Assembly (NCBI GenBank): GCA_918026815.1
Contig: CAKJVC010000088.1
Location: forward strand, 1,426,001-1,490,000
Source: Chalara sp. BL73
Lineage: Eukaryota; Ascomycota; Leotiomycetes; Helotiales
DNA length: 64,000 nt
Reading direction: 5' to 3'
Of the stretch, positions 1 through 10,752 are shown one piece after another. Position numbers and translations under genes: made by a program. The notes under the pieces were generated by a model, which did not search any database, was not told the origin of the DNA, and worked only from the letters and a program-made list of their open reading frames with translations. Every line of letters begins with the position of its first letter. The stretch's first letter is position 1.

Positions 1-592
1 CACGGAGGAGTGGGAGAACTGCTATGGTTATCGAGCGGTAAGGAATAAACAACTGTACAAGTAAGAAGAGCGCCTGGAAATAATATTTTAAAGTATACTA
101 TAATTTTTTTGTAAGCTCAAAGCTTCAAGCACTGGAGAGAAAGAACATCTATGGTATTTTGTGATTGGCGAGTTCCTTTTCTCAGGCGTGCGCACTGTCT
201 TTATTCTTTGATATCATCTTTTGAAGCTTAGGAGGGACGTTTCTGGCACTAGCACAGCGTTTATACAGCATAGTGACTGTCCAAGGCCAATACTTTGAGG
301 CGTAGGAGCAGCACGCATGTTTGAGCTATCAAAGATATCAGCCGAACTTCGCCTTGAGTTTCAGGACCCGTGTTGCAAAAACAAAACCTCGCAGAAGTGC
401 TCAACAATCATACCTGCTATTAATGGTCCTGGTGGTCTACAGCAATTATACACTGATCATCCGATAGCAATGTTAGCGAGCTTTGTCCTATACATCAATT
501 CACAAGCAATCAAAGCATACTATACAAGACAAGATATCTATTTGATTATGAAGCACAGAGTTGGCTTTCACTAAACTCTCTTGCTCTTCGGC
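1..592. other. Intergenic, downstream of BDP1
   Basis: No gene recognised. An 85-codon open frame at 317-574 shows no recognisable family and no splice context. The stretch is the 3' side of the minus-strand BDP1 gene and may hold its terminator and the flank of an unseen gene to the left. Confidence 0.5.
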
Positions 593-3023
593 CTAGTTCT
601 CAATTGAATCTAGAACAATATCGGTGCCTCCGCCATGCGAAGAATGCGGGTTTTTCTTGCCCTTCCCTCTAGGGGTAGCCGTTCGTTTGGGTGCTGCACT
701 AGCCTCCCTCCCAGAACGTGATGCCTGTCTTCCTACATTTTCTTGATCTCTATCACCTTCATCGTCCACAGATCTAAGAATCTCATTCACCCGTTTCTTT
801 CTAGCCGTGCTGCGAGACAAAATTTCATCTCTCTTCCGGTTCCTCTCAGCCTCTGCGGCTTGAGCAGCTTCTTCGACCTCTCTCTTTTGCATCTCTTCTA
901 GTGCTTTTAACTCCGCCATCACGGCCTCTGTTTCCTGTAGCCTTTCTCCAATCTTCGCCTCGATTTGTCGTCTGTACTTCACCTCGAGCGTGATTTGAGA
1001 GTTTGTAGGCTCATCAGCGGGTGCAACGTCCTGATTGTTATTTGGTGGCTCAGGTATACCTCGAGATACCCTGTTCATTCGATCGGGATACAGCTTTTGG
1101 AGTTGCATATACTTCAGTTTGCACTCACGTCTTGTTCGCGATCGACCAAATAGCTTTGCCATCATACCGAAGTCTGTTCCGAACACTCTCAAAGATTCCC
1201 AAAACTTCATTTCTTCTGTCTCACTCCAACCTTTGCCTTTTTCTCTCTTCATATGAGTACCGGAAGTGAAGACTCTGGAGAAGTCATCTTCCTTGACTGT
1301 CTCGATCTCTTCGCCACGCGCAACATCAGCTAGCGCATTACGATCAATTTGAAGTGAATCTTGAGCAAGAACAAGCTCGCCATCACGAAGAATCATTCGT
1401 GGACCTGGAATATGAGCGGCGATTGGTGCTTCTACAACTGGGGTGACAAGTTCAGCTGCTTCTGGAGTTCGTCCTTCACGTTCATCTGCATTCTCTACTC
1501 CATCCGTTTCTGCCGCATCTCTCGATTCTCCTGCCGTTACGGAATTTCTCTGTTCTTCTGCTACTTCCTCGTCATCAGTTAAAGTGCTCTGCCAAAGCCT
1601 CTCGTTGGTTTGTCTTCGTAGCTTTGCTTGGGCTCTCAACTCGATCTGCTTCTGCTTGATATCATTGTGTCTACTAGACGTTTTCCCAACTTTCAAATTT
1701 TTGCACATTTCTGCTACCGTATTTTGAGCTGTATCGAATTCTTCGTCTTCAGCCCCCTCAGGTGTCGCTCCACGCTGCTTTCTTGGTTTAGTCGGGTCCC
1801 TCTTCTTGCGAATTCGCTTTGCACCTGCAGCGCATCGAGTAACAGAAGCTCTAATGTCGTCAAGATTATCACCACCGTTATCATCGATACTTAACTCGCT
1901 GTTGCCGATATCCACACGAGCAGAGACCTTTCCAGGCCGAGGTGCTCTCTTCTTTTTAGGTTTTGGAGCTGTCAGTTGTTGGATTTGGGCCACAACTTGT
2001 GCTGATTGTTCATCAGTTCCATCAGGATTCATCCCCGCCGTAGAAACAACTAAACCAAGCGGTGCACTTCCGTCTGGATTTATCGCCGCCGTATTTATGA
2101 TATGCCCAGTTGAGCTAAAATTATGATTCCTGCCGGCAGCCGCAGCGCCAGTCGCAGCAGCTCCACTCAACTCTGGATCTGGATATATACTGGATGGGTT
2201 GTCTTGCTGGGGCTCAGAAGTGCTAGGGCCGCTTGAGGTGCCTCTAATAGGTGCGCCTTGATCTCTCCTGTGGCCTGCTCCGGATGGTTCGACGTGGTCG
2301 ATACCAACCATATGCACATCGTTCTCAGATACCTCTAACCCTGTAGAGAGCTCTACCGCATGACCTTGGGTATCATTGTCCCCGCGTTCCGCTGTCTCCA
2401 ACACCGAGGTGGAATTATCGACTCTAGCGCGCTTTCGGGCTGTCTTATCCTTCAATGCGCAATTAGTATTAATTGCGATAAAGGGCTGGCAAAGATCAAG
2501 TCATAGCTCGAGCCATCATTGCCAGAAAAGTTATACATACTGCTTCTTGTCCTTGCTTCCTCTTTGCTAACGAAGGTGCCTGAGAAGTACCATTTGCGGA
2601 TGCGACACCTTGGTGGTTCTGCGAGGTCTGTGAGGGTAGTTCTGAGGGCAATTTTCTTCTTGCCGAAGCAGTTGAAGCAATTTCGTCAGGCCGAACGCTG
2701 GGTCCGTCGTTGATCTCGGTCTGTGTATAATGGGTATGGCTTGGACTTGTAGACCCTATCACTAAGGTATTAGGTATTGGGTTGCTGTCTTGGGATGTTG
2801 GTTGCGGGGTATGTTCCTCGACTGATGTATGGTGGGGCACATCATCGTGCTGATCGCGTCCAGGAACTGACAATAGTTCGGCAACATTGGATGGTATGAG
2901 TGTTTGCGATTGGCTTTCAACACTCGGACGAGTAGATGATTGCGTGGAAGCAGCGGCAGCCACTGGTCGTCTCTGCCCAATTTTTGGCTTGAACGACGAC
3001 TTCTTCTTGATGCTCAAGGACAT
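593..3023 (-). CDS. BDP1: Transcription factor TFIIIB subunit BDP1 (B'')
   Basis: Two exons on the minus strand, 3023-2541 and 2449-593, joined in phase 0 across a 91 nt intron (donor GTATGT, branch TACTAAT, acceptor TTGAAG), give 779 aa. BDP1 is a subunit of TFIIIB, which places RNA polymerase III on tRNA and 5S promoters in the nucleus. The defining feature is a single SANT/Myb-like domain at about residues 565-619, beginning GKGWSETEE with the aromatic spacing of the family and followed by a basic coiled segment. The N-terminal 400 residues are Ser/Thr/Ala-rich and disordered; Lys/Arg clusters (around KPKKKRAPR) suggest nuclear localisation. Length fits fungal BDP1 proteins. It is transcribed divergently from BRE1. 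Family call is firm; the first Met is the first ATG of the open frame and looks normal. Confidence 0.93.
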
Positions 3024-3517
3024 GGTTGTAGAAGGCGTAGATTCTGCTGTAAATTGTGGAAGTGCATAACAGTGGAAGGTTGGGATGAGTCGTTGGAAGG
3101 TGTAAGTTCTTGTGCTGGGTGATTATTTTAGATTTTAAGTTGAAATGAAGTTTTGTTCATTAATATTGAGTCAATAGGCTGGTCGAGTTCCTGAGGCTCA
3201 AAATTTGTAGCGTTCTCCAGATCTCACTTTTCCCGAAATGGACTAGTGAATTAATGGTCCTTTTTTGATCGTCTTCATGAGAGTGAGAACAAGAACCGCA
3301 TCAAACAAACACACTCATTTCAACTCCACACAACACATATCACAACGACCATTCATTGCGACTTGCGATCTCGACTACTGCCAACTATTTAAGCCCTTGG
3401 CAGATCTATCCGCAGTTAATCATTGCCTTGGCATACAGAGACGCATCTTTCATCTGTCAGATTGAGATGCCATTTGCCCCCCCATCTATATCTTCTCACC
3501 TAGTCTCTGCAAGCAAA
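3024..3517. promoter_or_regulatory. Shared divergent promoter region, BDP1 / BRE1
   Basis: The 494 bp between the two start codons must hold both promoters. The plus-strand side towards BRE1 is rich in CA/CAACAC and pyrimidine runs, as is usual in fungal core promoters. No clear TATA box was seen. An upstream in-frame ATG at 3468 could give BRE1 a 17-residue longer start. Confidence 0.5.
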
Positions 3518-6085
3518 ATGGAAGATAGAAAGAGATCTGCTGCTCAAGATGACCTCGCGCCGCCTACTAAAAGGCAAGCCGTAAATGGTGGTCGCAATCG
3601 AGAGGCTGACGCTGATATGCCATGGGCACAAGATCTAGAGGTATGTGGTTACCTGTTATCCATATCAATATACAGCAATGGGCTGCTTTCCCTCTGCTTC
3701 TCTTTTTATCGCTGCTTATCTGTCTGTTCATCGGGATATCTGTGTTCTGAGTTGCTGGTGCTAATGCGCGGCTTGCTATCGACAGCTTGCTTAGCCTGCA
3801 GATGTTCACATTTCAAGTGTCAGCGACCTACTCTTTACCTTAGCCACCTACTTCACATCGTTTCTGCAATCGATTGTCATATACAAAATGGGATTGGGTG
3901 GCATGCTGACATGTCACGTTATTATAGAATTATCAGAAGGATGCGATCTACCGACGAATGCGAGAATACAAGCGCGAAAAGGATGACTTGGCGTCGCAAC
4001 TGAAAGATGTCCAAAAGAAGTCGCTCGAACACGACGATCACCTACGAGTTATTGATGCATGGTGGTCACAGGTAATGTCCTTTCCCGGTTTATATTGCAG
4101 TAGTCATGCCCAGCATAGCTAACATCGATTAGCTACTCGACGAAGTTAGGCTGTTAGCAGAAGATGAGCTTCCAGACACGGATGCCGACAGTTAGTACTG
4201 TTCAGCCAGATCTTAAACATATTATTGACCGTCTCCTAGTATCCTTTTCAACCTCGATTCAATTCAAGGGCAGTGAAGATTTCTCTCGTCATCTGGCATC
4301 CAAGAGCAAAGAAATAAAATCCAAGCTACAGAACCTATTCACAAATCTCTCTAGCTCACGCGGCCAAACTACATCTGATATTCAGGATCTTCAAGGTAAA
4401 CTCACGAAGTTACTAGCATCGCAGAAGGAGTATCTAGTCAAGGTCGATCGGTTGCGAGCAGAGAAGGATGAGCTTAGCGAACAATTAGAGGCCGCAACTT
4501 TCAGATATATCAAGGCCGAAAAACGAATTGATCGAATGAAGAGTGCAGCAGTAGCTAAACTGGAACAACAAGCCATTGCTGGTACTGGCAATAATGCAGG
4601 CAGTGGCATCGGTGGTGTGGAGGATGTCGAGATGACAAATGGAATCGAGGAGGAAAATACTGCATCTTCAACTGCATATAAAGAAGCTCAGGCTGTGCTT
4701 GCAAAGCAAAAAGAGCAGTTGGAGACAGCGACTACGGAGAATAAATCCTTGACAGAGCAGCTTACAGCCCTTAGCACTCGACTCTCCAGCCTTAACGAAG
4801 ACGATTATGCCAGAACTGAACTTTTCAAACAGTTCCGCATTCAACATGAAGATGTCATTAGGCGTATTAACCACCTTGAAGCTACGAATATTCAGTTACG
4901 GGAGGAGGCGGAGAAATACCAGGCCGAACGTACATCTTATCGAGTTCAAATTGAGAGCGAAAACGAAATTCTCACAGGTGATTTGGAGAGCCAGTTGCAG
5001 CGTGTCGATGCCGACCTCACTAGAATCCGATCTGCGAGAGATGAATTGAATGCCGAAGTTAGCATGCGTAAGGCCAGTCAGGATCAAGACCATACTGCTA
5101 CACAGCATATCAAAGAGCTAGTTGGTGCTAAAGATGAGCGAATCACAGCTGCGGAGCTTGAGGTCGAGCGGCTACGGGGGCATATCAACCAGCAGTCGTG
5201 TGAACCAACTCAGCGGCCAGAGATAGACGCTCTGGACCTACAAGAATTAAGGGCAAAATACGAGTCGCTACTACACGAATTTGAGTCGATTAACAAAGAG
5301 CTTCCTGCACTGCAAAGTGCATATAAAAGAGTGCAGGCGTTGGCAACAAAAAAGGTTATGGACTTCACGGCCCTGGAGGAGAAGGTCCAGATACTCTCAG
5401 CTGAGAAGTCAAAAGCGGACCAGAAGTATTTTGCGGCCAGAAAGGATATGGATACCCGAATCACGGAGGTCAAAACTTTGAAGGTTCAGAACTCGAGGAG
5501 CTCAGAAATCATTACGCAATTGAAGGATGTCGAGACATCGAATCGTACTTTGCTAAGCAACCTTGAGAAGCAGCTTAGTGAGATGAAGCAATCCAACACC
5601 ACAATCATGGCAGACAACAAGAAACTCGAAGCCACGGCGCGAGAAGCGACTAGTAAATCCGACACTTACAAGAGTCAAGTAGCGGAGCTTTCCAACCTGT
5701 TGAAAACCAAGGACTCGAATAACGCAACCACAAAGCAGCGCATTCAGGCTGTGGAGCAAGAACACGAGAAGCTCAAGGCTAAATACGAGCAAGTGCAAAA
5801 GGAACGGGATACATGGAAGCAGAAGAGTCTCAGTAACCAGTCTGGAGAGGAAGAAATGCTACGAGTAAGTTCTGAATACATTATTCGAAATATCTATACT
5901 AATTCAGATAGACCCTTGCTCTCTGTACTATTTGCCGGAAGGATTTCAAAAACACCATCCTGAAAACATGTGGTCACCTCTTTTGCAACCAATGCGTTGA
6001 AGACCGAATCACTAATCGTATGCGGAAATGCCCCAACTGCTCGAAATCGTTTGATAAGATGGATGTTATGACTGCTCACATGTGA
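3518..6085 (+). CDS. BRE1: E3 ubiquitin-protein ligase BRE1 (histone H2B)
   Basis: Five exons, 3518-3640, 3928-4071, 4133-4190, 4240-5864 and 5912-6085, give 707 aa. BRE1 with the E2 Rad6 monoubiquitinates histone H2B, a step needed for H3K4 and H3K79 methylation. The start MEDRKRS, the motif [10 protein letters not shown] encoded in exon 2, and a very long heptad-rich coiled coil (about residues 100-640) are typical. The C-terminal RING finger begins at about residue 655 (CTIC, then CGHLFC, then CPNC) and ends close to the C-terminus. The 49 nt intron at 4191-4239 (donor GTTAGT, acceptor CCTAG) is required: without it the frame closes at a TAG, and with it the downstream frame is restored. 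The 3641-3927 intron is long at 287 nt for this gene. Length matches fungal BRE1. Confidence 0.93.
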
Positions 6086-6566
6086 GCTTGTCTGGCAACA
6101 TTTATCGGGGACTTCTGGTGGTAGATAGCACATCTTGATTCGACCGATGTTAATTTATTTCTCTACCGCCAATGAGGACTATCTTGGTTAATACCAGAAG
6201 AACGCCATCACATCACACCACACTCGAGACGAATTGCTTGCTTCATTGTTGATTGGATTTGCGTTGCAAGGCGTAGGGCATCCGCAGAGCAAGATCTTGA
6301 AACCGCGAGCAGATAGGTGCACTATCTTGTTTTAATGATCTTCGTCTGGCTTCAGCCGAATTAATCGAAATTAATCTTGAGATTCACCCTTGTACGATAG
6401 AATTCTCTTTATCCATAGCATCAGGTTGTCCTGGCGCGGTTTCACTGGATTTCCTGCTTGTTGGAGACATTGCTGTATAGCTAGATATACCATGATAATG
6501 AAAGATTTTTCTTCTCTTAGCTTGTTGCTAATATTATCGTTTTCAGCATTACGTTACGATTCATGC
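6086..6566. other. Intergenic between convergent BRE1 and SARAF-like genes
   Basis: The stretch holds the 3' ends of two convergent genes. It is AT-rich with TTAATTTATT and TTAATCGAAATTAATC tracts that could serve in 3'-end formation. No gene is seen. Confidence 0.45.
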
Positions 6567-7556
6567 TCAACGCCTCGTCGTAGATCCAAACCCAGAACTT
6601 TCATGCCTGCTCGAACTTCCTCCTCGGCTCCCGCTTCCAGGCCTCTCGCTCCAGTTACTGCTTCCACTCCTCGTTGCTGGTCCTCCACCACCAAACCACC
6701 CACCTGTTCTAGGCACCTCCCTAGTCTCTGGCCCTCTCGCTCTCTGCCCAGCAAGATAACCTGCAGCAGCGCCAGCAGCAGTCCCACTCCAAAAACCGGG
6801 TCTCCATCCTGAATTTCTCGACGGGCTGGAAAATTTCCCTGGATACGGCGGCGGCGGATCATCCCATCCATCATGGCCTCCTCCTCCCCCTCCACCGGGG
6901 CCACCGCCCCATCCAGTCCCCCAATTCCCACCCCACCTCCTCGGACCCCGTCTCTGCGGCGCCGTTTGCACCGCCGTCAAAAACCTATACAGCATCCAAA
7001 GCGCCACGCCAACCCACAGCGCCATGAACAGCCAGCCCCCCAAATCCGTCTTCTCATCCGCATACCGCGGCTTCTCTACCTTCGACGCCGAATCGGATCC
7101 CCACCCCTTAAACCACGACCCGCCGTACCTCTCCTCCCCAGCTTCTGTAAATAGCAAACGGTAGCTAACCCCGCAGGAGCCCTTGAGCACGAAGGGGTCC
7201 GAAGACGACGAGTAGCCCTCGCAGATGACCTCCGTGGCGCCGAGCCTGAACTCCCGCGGCAGGCTGGCAGTGCACGACCACTGTATGTCCTCCTCCTCGT
7301 AATCGCTCCCCATGTTCTGGCAGCGCATAATATCCACCTTGTGGTATTTGCACCCGGGGCCCTCGCATGCTAGCTGCGGGATCGCGGCGACGCGGCGGTG
7401 GGTCGTCAATTTATCTGCCCTCAGGGTCAAGGACTTGACTTTGCTCAGCAGGATCGCGTTTTTGGGCGTGGCTGCTTCAGCTAGGCCGGCGTAGAGGAGG
7501 GGGACGGCGAGGGAGAGGAGGGGAGCGAGGTGCATGGTGCTGATGCGGATTTTCAT
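6567..7556 (-). CDS. SARAF-like ER membrane protein (DUF1183)
   Basis: A single-exon 329 aa protein. Animal SARAF (TMEM66) is an ER membrane protein that limits store-operated calcium entry; the role of fungal members is not settled. Visible features are an N-terminal signal peptide (about residues 8-28, LAPLLSLAVPLLYAGLAEA), then a lumenal domain with the family pattern: LLSKVKSLTLRAD, CEGPGC, MRCQNMGSDY, IQWSC, and a conserved CEGY. One transmembrane helix lies near residues 170-195 (GWLFMALWVGVALWML). The rest is a Gly/Ser/Arg-rich cytosolic tail with a PPPPYPG element. Four or more lumenal cysteines would form disulfides. A second Met at 7535 could also serve as start and still leaves the signal peptide. 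BRE1 lies convergent and RAD23 lies upstream on the same strand. Confidence 0.85.
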   Translation of the reverse strand: MKIRISTMHLAPLLSLAVPLLYAGLAEAATPKNAILLSKVKSLTLRADKLTTHRRVAAIPQLACEGPGCKYHKVDIMRCQNMGSDYEEEDIQWSCTASLPREFRLGATEVICEGYSSSSDPFVLKGSCGVSYRLLFTEAGEERYGGSWFKGWGSDSASKVEKPRYADEKTDLGGWLFMALWVGVALWMLYRFLTAVQTAPQRRGPRRWGGNWGTGWGGGPGGGGGGGHDGWDDPPPPYPGKFSSPSRNSGWRPGFWSGTAAGAAAGYLAGQRARGPETREVPRTGGWFGGGGPATRSGSSNWSERPGSGSRGGSSSRHESSGFGSTTRR

Positions 7557-8242
7557 CTGCTCTTGATTCTTGGTGATGGGTGGTAGGAGTATCGCATTTG
7601 CGGTGGAAGGGATGGGTAGAGATATACTGAAAAGGTTAATTTAGTCTCTTTGTGTAATGGGAGCTGGAAAGGACAGATTGCCGCAAATTTATTGGTTGCG
7701 TAGGTGGTGGAAATGTTGCCTTATTGAAGCTGGGAGCTTGACGAGGCTTTGGTGCGGGGAGAGCTTGCCACTTCAGCCTTGTCCAATGGATGATGTACCA
7801 AGAGCTCGATCAAACAAACAATGATTGTGAGGAGCATAAAAAGGTGCTACAAATGTCACACTGGATTTTATAAGGATAAAAGTCAAAATACTTTCCCACC
7901 TATTAGCAAACGCTGGCACATAATTACGAATATCACCTCACCAGAAATAAATATGGTGTTTGAATCCTCGTATTTATTATCTGGGTTATCAAGACATGCA
8001 AGATATCCTAGCTTGAATACCATATGTACTGGTCATCCATTGTCACCCGTCCACATGCCCACACGCATGAATATGATAAGATGGAAACTGCCCACTCATA
8101 CCTCCCAATATGGTGCCTGTATCCTTTAGGCCATGAGCACGCACTTTTTGCAAGGTCCTGCATGTCTACAGACCAAAGATGCTTGATTGTGGAGAAATTC
8201 ATCGCCAAATAGATAAAGGGAAAACTAGACGCTAAATTCGAC
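7557..8242. other. Intergenic, SARAF-like promoter and RAD23 3' end
   Basis: No gene recognised. The half nearest 7557 is the upstream region of the SARAF-like gene. The half nearest 8242 is AT-rich and should contain the RAD23 3' untranslated region. Several short open frames in it have no family signal. Confidence 0.5.
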
Positions 8243-9758
8243 TTATTGCTGCTCATCATCAGGCTGCTCAAACAGAAGGTTGGCCGCGAGCTCCTCATTC
8301 TTATCACATGCGAAGTATGCTTGTGTAGCCTCGTCCCTAGAGAAACCAAGAAGACATAACTAAATTTAATCAGCATAGGTAATATATGTGGAAGGGCATC
8401 ACTTACTCTCTCGATTGCCTCACTCTCCTCCTGAGTAACACTGATGTACTGTGCTGCTGGTGGGAGTGGTGTGTCATTATCTCCTTCTTCACTCAGCAAT
8501 TGTAAGAATGCCTCAGGATGTTGCCCAATCAACTGTGCCAATTGTGGATTTCCGGCTCCAACCTGTTGTAGAATAGGCTCAAGCATTTGTGGATTTTGTT
8601 GCACAACTTGACGGAGTTGTTGAAATTGAGGATTATCCCGTAGCCAGTCAAGATTGCCTAGTCCACCTGCAGCTCCAGCGCCAGCTGCAGCACCTGCGGT
8701 TGCAGCGGCAGCGGCAGCTCCTCCACGCGAAGCACCACCTCCTCGTCCGCCTTGTCCAGCTTGAGCTGCGGCTTCGAAAAGATTCACAGGTTCATCGCCA
8801 CCAGATGGATTCGCAGTAGAGGTAGCTGAGGTGTGAGATGTTGGAGCTGGAGCATGAGCGGTAGGTGCTGCGTTCTCACGTTGAAGATTCTCGGGGATTC
8901 CCTAAGTTCATATTAGCATCTCGAAGTAGACTGAATTGGATATGTACTCACAGTAAGAAGGTATTCGATCGCGCGTTCGGAATTGAAGAAGGCCGCTCTC
9001 ATCGCAAGGTCGATTTGTGATCTCTCGAAACCCATGCTCTCCATCTCTGCGATTGCAGCAGCTCTCTCGGTGCCCATAGCCAAACCGCTTGTGCCTAGAC
9101 CACCAGGCGAAGTAACAGCAGGCGTCGACGAAGAACCTGGACCAGCGGGCGATGGGGTAGCTGGAGCCGCAGCACTGCTGGAAAATACTGGCTGAGATGG
9201 GGCGGCAGGGGGAGCTGGGGTAGAGGTGACAACTGGGGCAGGAGTGGAAGGAGCGGGTTTCGATGCAGCGGCAGCTGGGGCAGCTTTTGGCTGTGGAGAG
9301 TTAGAAATTACTGTCTAACAATTATTGTCGAACCTACCCTAGAAACCATGCAGACGATGAACCCCTTCTCCTCGATCTTATATGACTCGACGGTATTGGC
9401 ATCTTGAAGGATTTTGCCTAGTTGTGATGTCAGTACCTTGCGCCAGGAGTGTAGATGCCATCAAGATGTACCAGAGTAGATCAGCTTCTGTTGCGCTGCC
9501 TCATATCCCTTCTCCTTTTCAATCTTCTCCTTTACCGTTGAGATCTGAGGTTCCGAATTAGCACATGTCGTATGCATTCCAGTATGGACACCTAGAGATT
9601 CCAAAAATCTGCCAACATACCAAGTCCGAAGGTTCAGCCTCAATGGTGAACTTCACCTGCTTCAAATCCTAGATGCAGGAACCAACATTAGCATGCAGAC
9701 ACCCAAGGCGCGGCGCGAAAATTATTAGCTGCAGGCCTACCTTAAAAGTGAGCTTCAT
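8243..9758 (-). CDS. RAD23: UV excision repair / proteasome shuttle protein RAD23
   Basis: Seven exons on the minus strand: 9758-9741, 9668-9621, 9544-9472, 9417-9338, 9290-8952, 8901-8407 and 8359-8243. They give 389 aa, close to yeast Rad23 (398). Rad23 brings ubiquitinated substrates to the proteasome and stabilises Rad4/XPC in nucleotide excision repair. Domains in order: ubiquitin-like domain at residues 1-75 (start MKLTFKDLKQ; IYSGKILQD; CMVS), an Ala/Pro-rich linker, UBA1 at about 150-187 (MGFERSQID, RAIEYLLTGIP), the STI1/XPC-binding domain at about 259-315 (LRDNPQFQQLR, QHPEAFL), and UBA2 at about 338-382 (LCLLGFSRDEATQAYFACD). The last exon ends in EQPDDEQQ. All six introns keep frame with GT-AG ends. 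The first coding exon is only 18 nt. Confidence 0.95.
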
Positions 9759-10752
9759 GTTGGACGGCGACAGCTTCGATGCTGTGATGGTGGGGGCCGT
9801 GCTGAGATTTATTCTTTGACCGCTATAGAAAGTCGCTGAAAAATGTTGTAGGTGCAGGCGCCGAGAGGATCTGTGACAACTTGTCCCTGTGGTGGTATTT
9901 GGTTGGGAACGGAAGCAAATGAAGCAAGCTTCGAGGATGATCAAGAGGCAGCATCTAGGTGGCGGCGGCGGCTCGCTAGTGCGCTAGTGAGTGAACAGGC
10001 TGCTAATAGTACGAGTCTTCGTCATATAGTTTTCACCCATCCACCAACAAAACAAATTTGTATAAATTTCCTCTATGTCGTGTTATATGCATTCTTAAAT
10101 ATGTATTGTTTAAGCGTTCATTCGTTTCTTCTTCTTTCTTTTTCTAGCATTACGTTTTTGTACAGACGCCAACAGAGCCTCATAGCTTTAAAATGCGGGG
10201 TCAAGGCTTTTGCTTGGGATATCAGCCTTGCCCAGGCATATATGCCTCTAGCTAGTGAGGAAGTTCTGACTGCAAGCAAAAGGCTTTAATCGCAATCTGT
10301 CTCATTCTTGATGGTAGAAGAGATTGAGAATTAGTAAAGCCAGCATTGTATTCTCGGACTTCCATTTTCCCTCTAATGAAGATCATGATTCTCTCCATCA
10401 GCTCAGCCGGGTGGCTGCATCCCTTGTTATGATATGTCAATAGGTAGGTGGGATATGCAACGAGTCAATCAATAATAGCCCAATTTTTTTTCATGAGATG
10501 TTTAATATTTAGTCGTTAAAAGTTAGATGTCTAGGACAGATAAGGCACCCTCTAAAGTAAGGATGTTTGGATATCTCAGAAACAGGAACGCCACGCTAAA
10601 GCATCAAGACCTCGTCCCCCCAGAATCCACTGGGCAATCCCTTTCCCGTCTAATAGTCCCATCATAAATATAAAAGGGAATTTCAATCATTAGGCGTCGA
10701 GCCAACTTGTATTATCCATATATCCCGTTAGGATATCTTTCATCTCCTTTCA
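9759..10752. other. Intergenic, RAD23 promoter and 3' flank of membrane-protein gene
   Basis: No gene recognised. A 145-codon open frame at 9852-10289 starts inside the expected RAD23 5' region and has no family signal. A (GGC)-rich patch near 9958-9970 is the only notable local composition. Confidence 0.5.
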
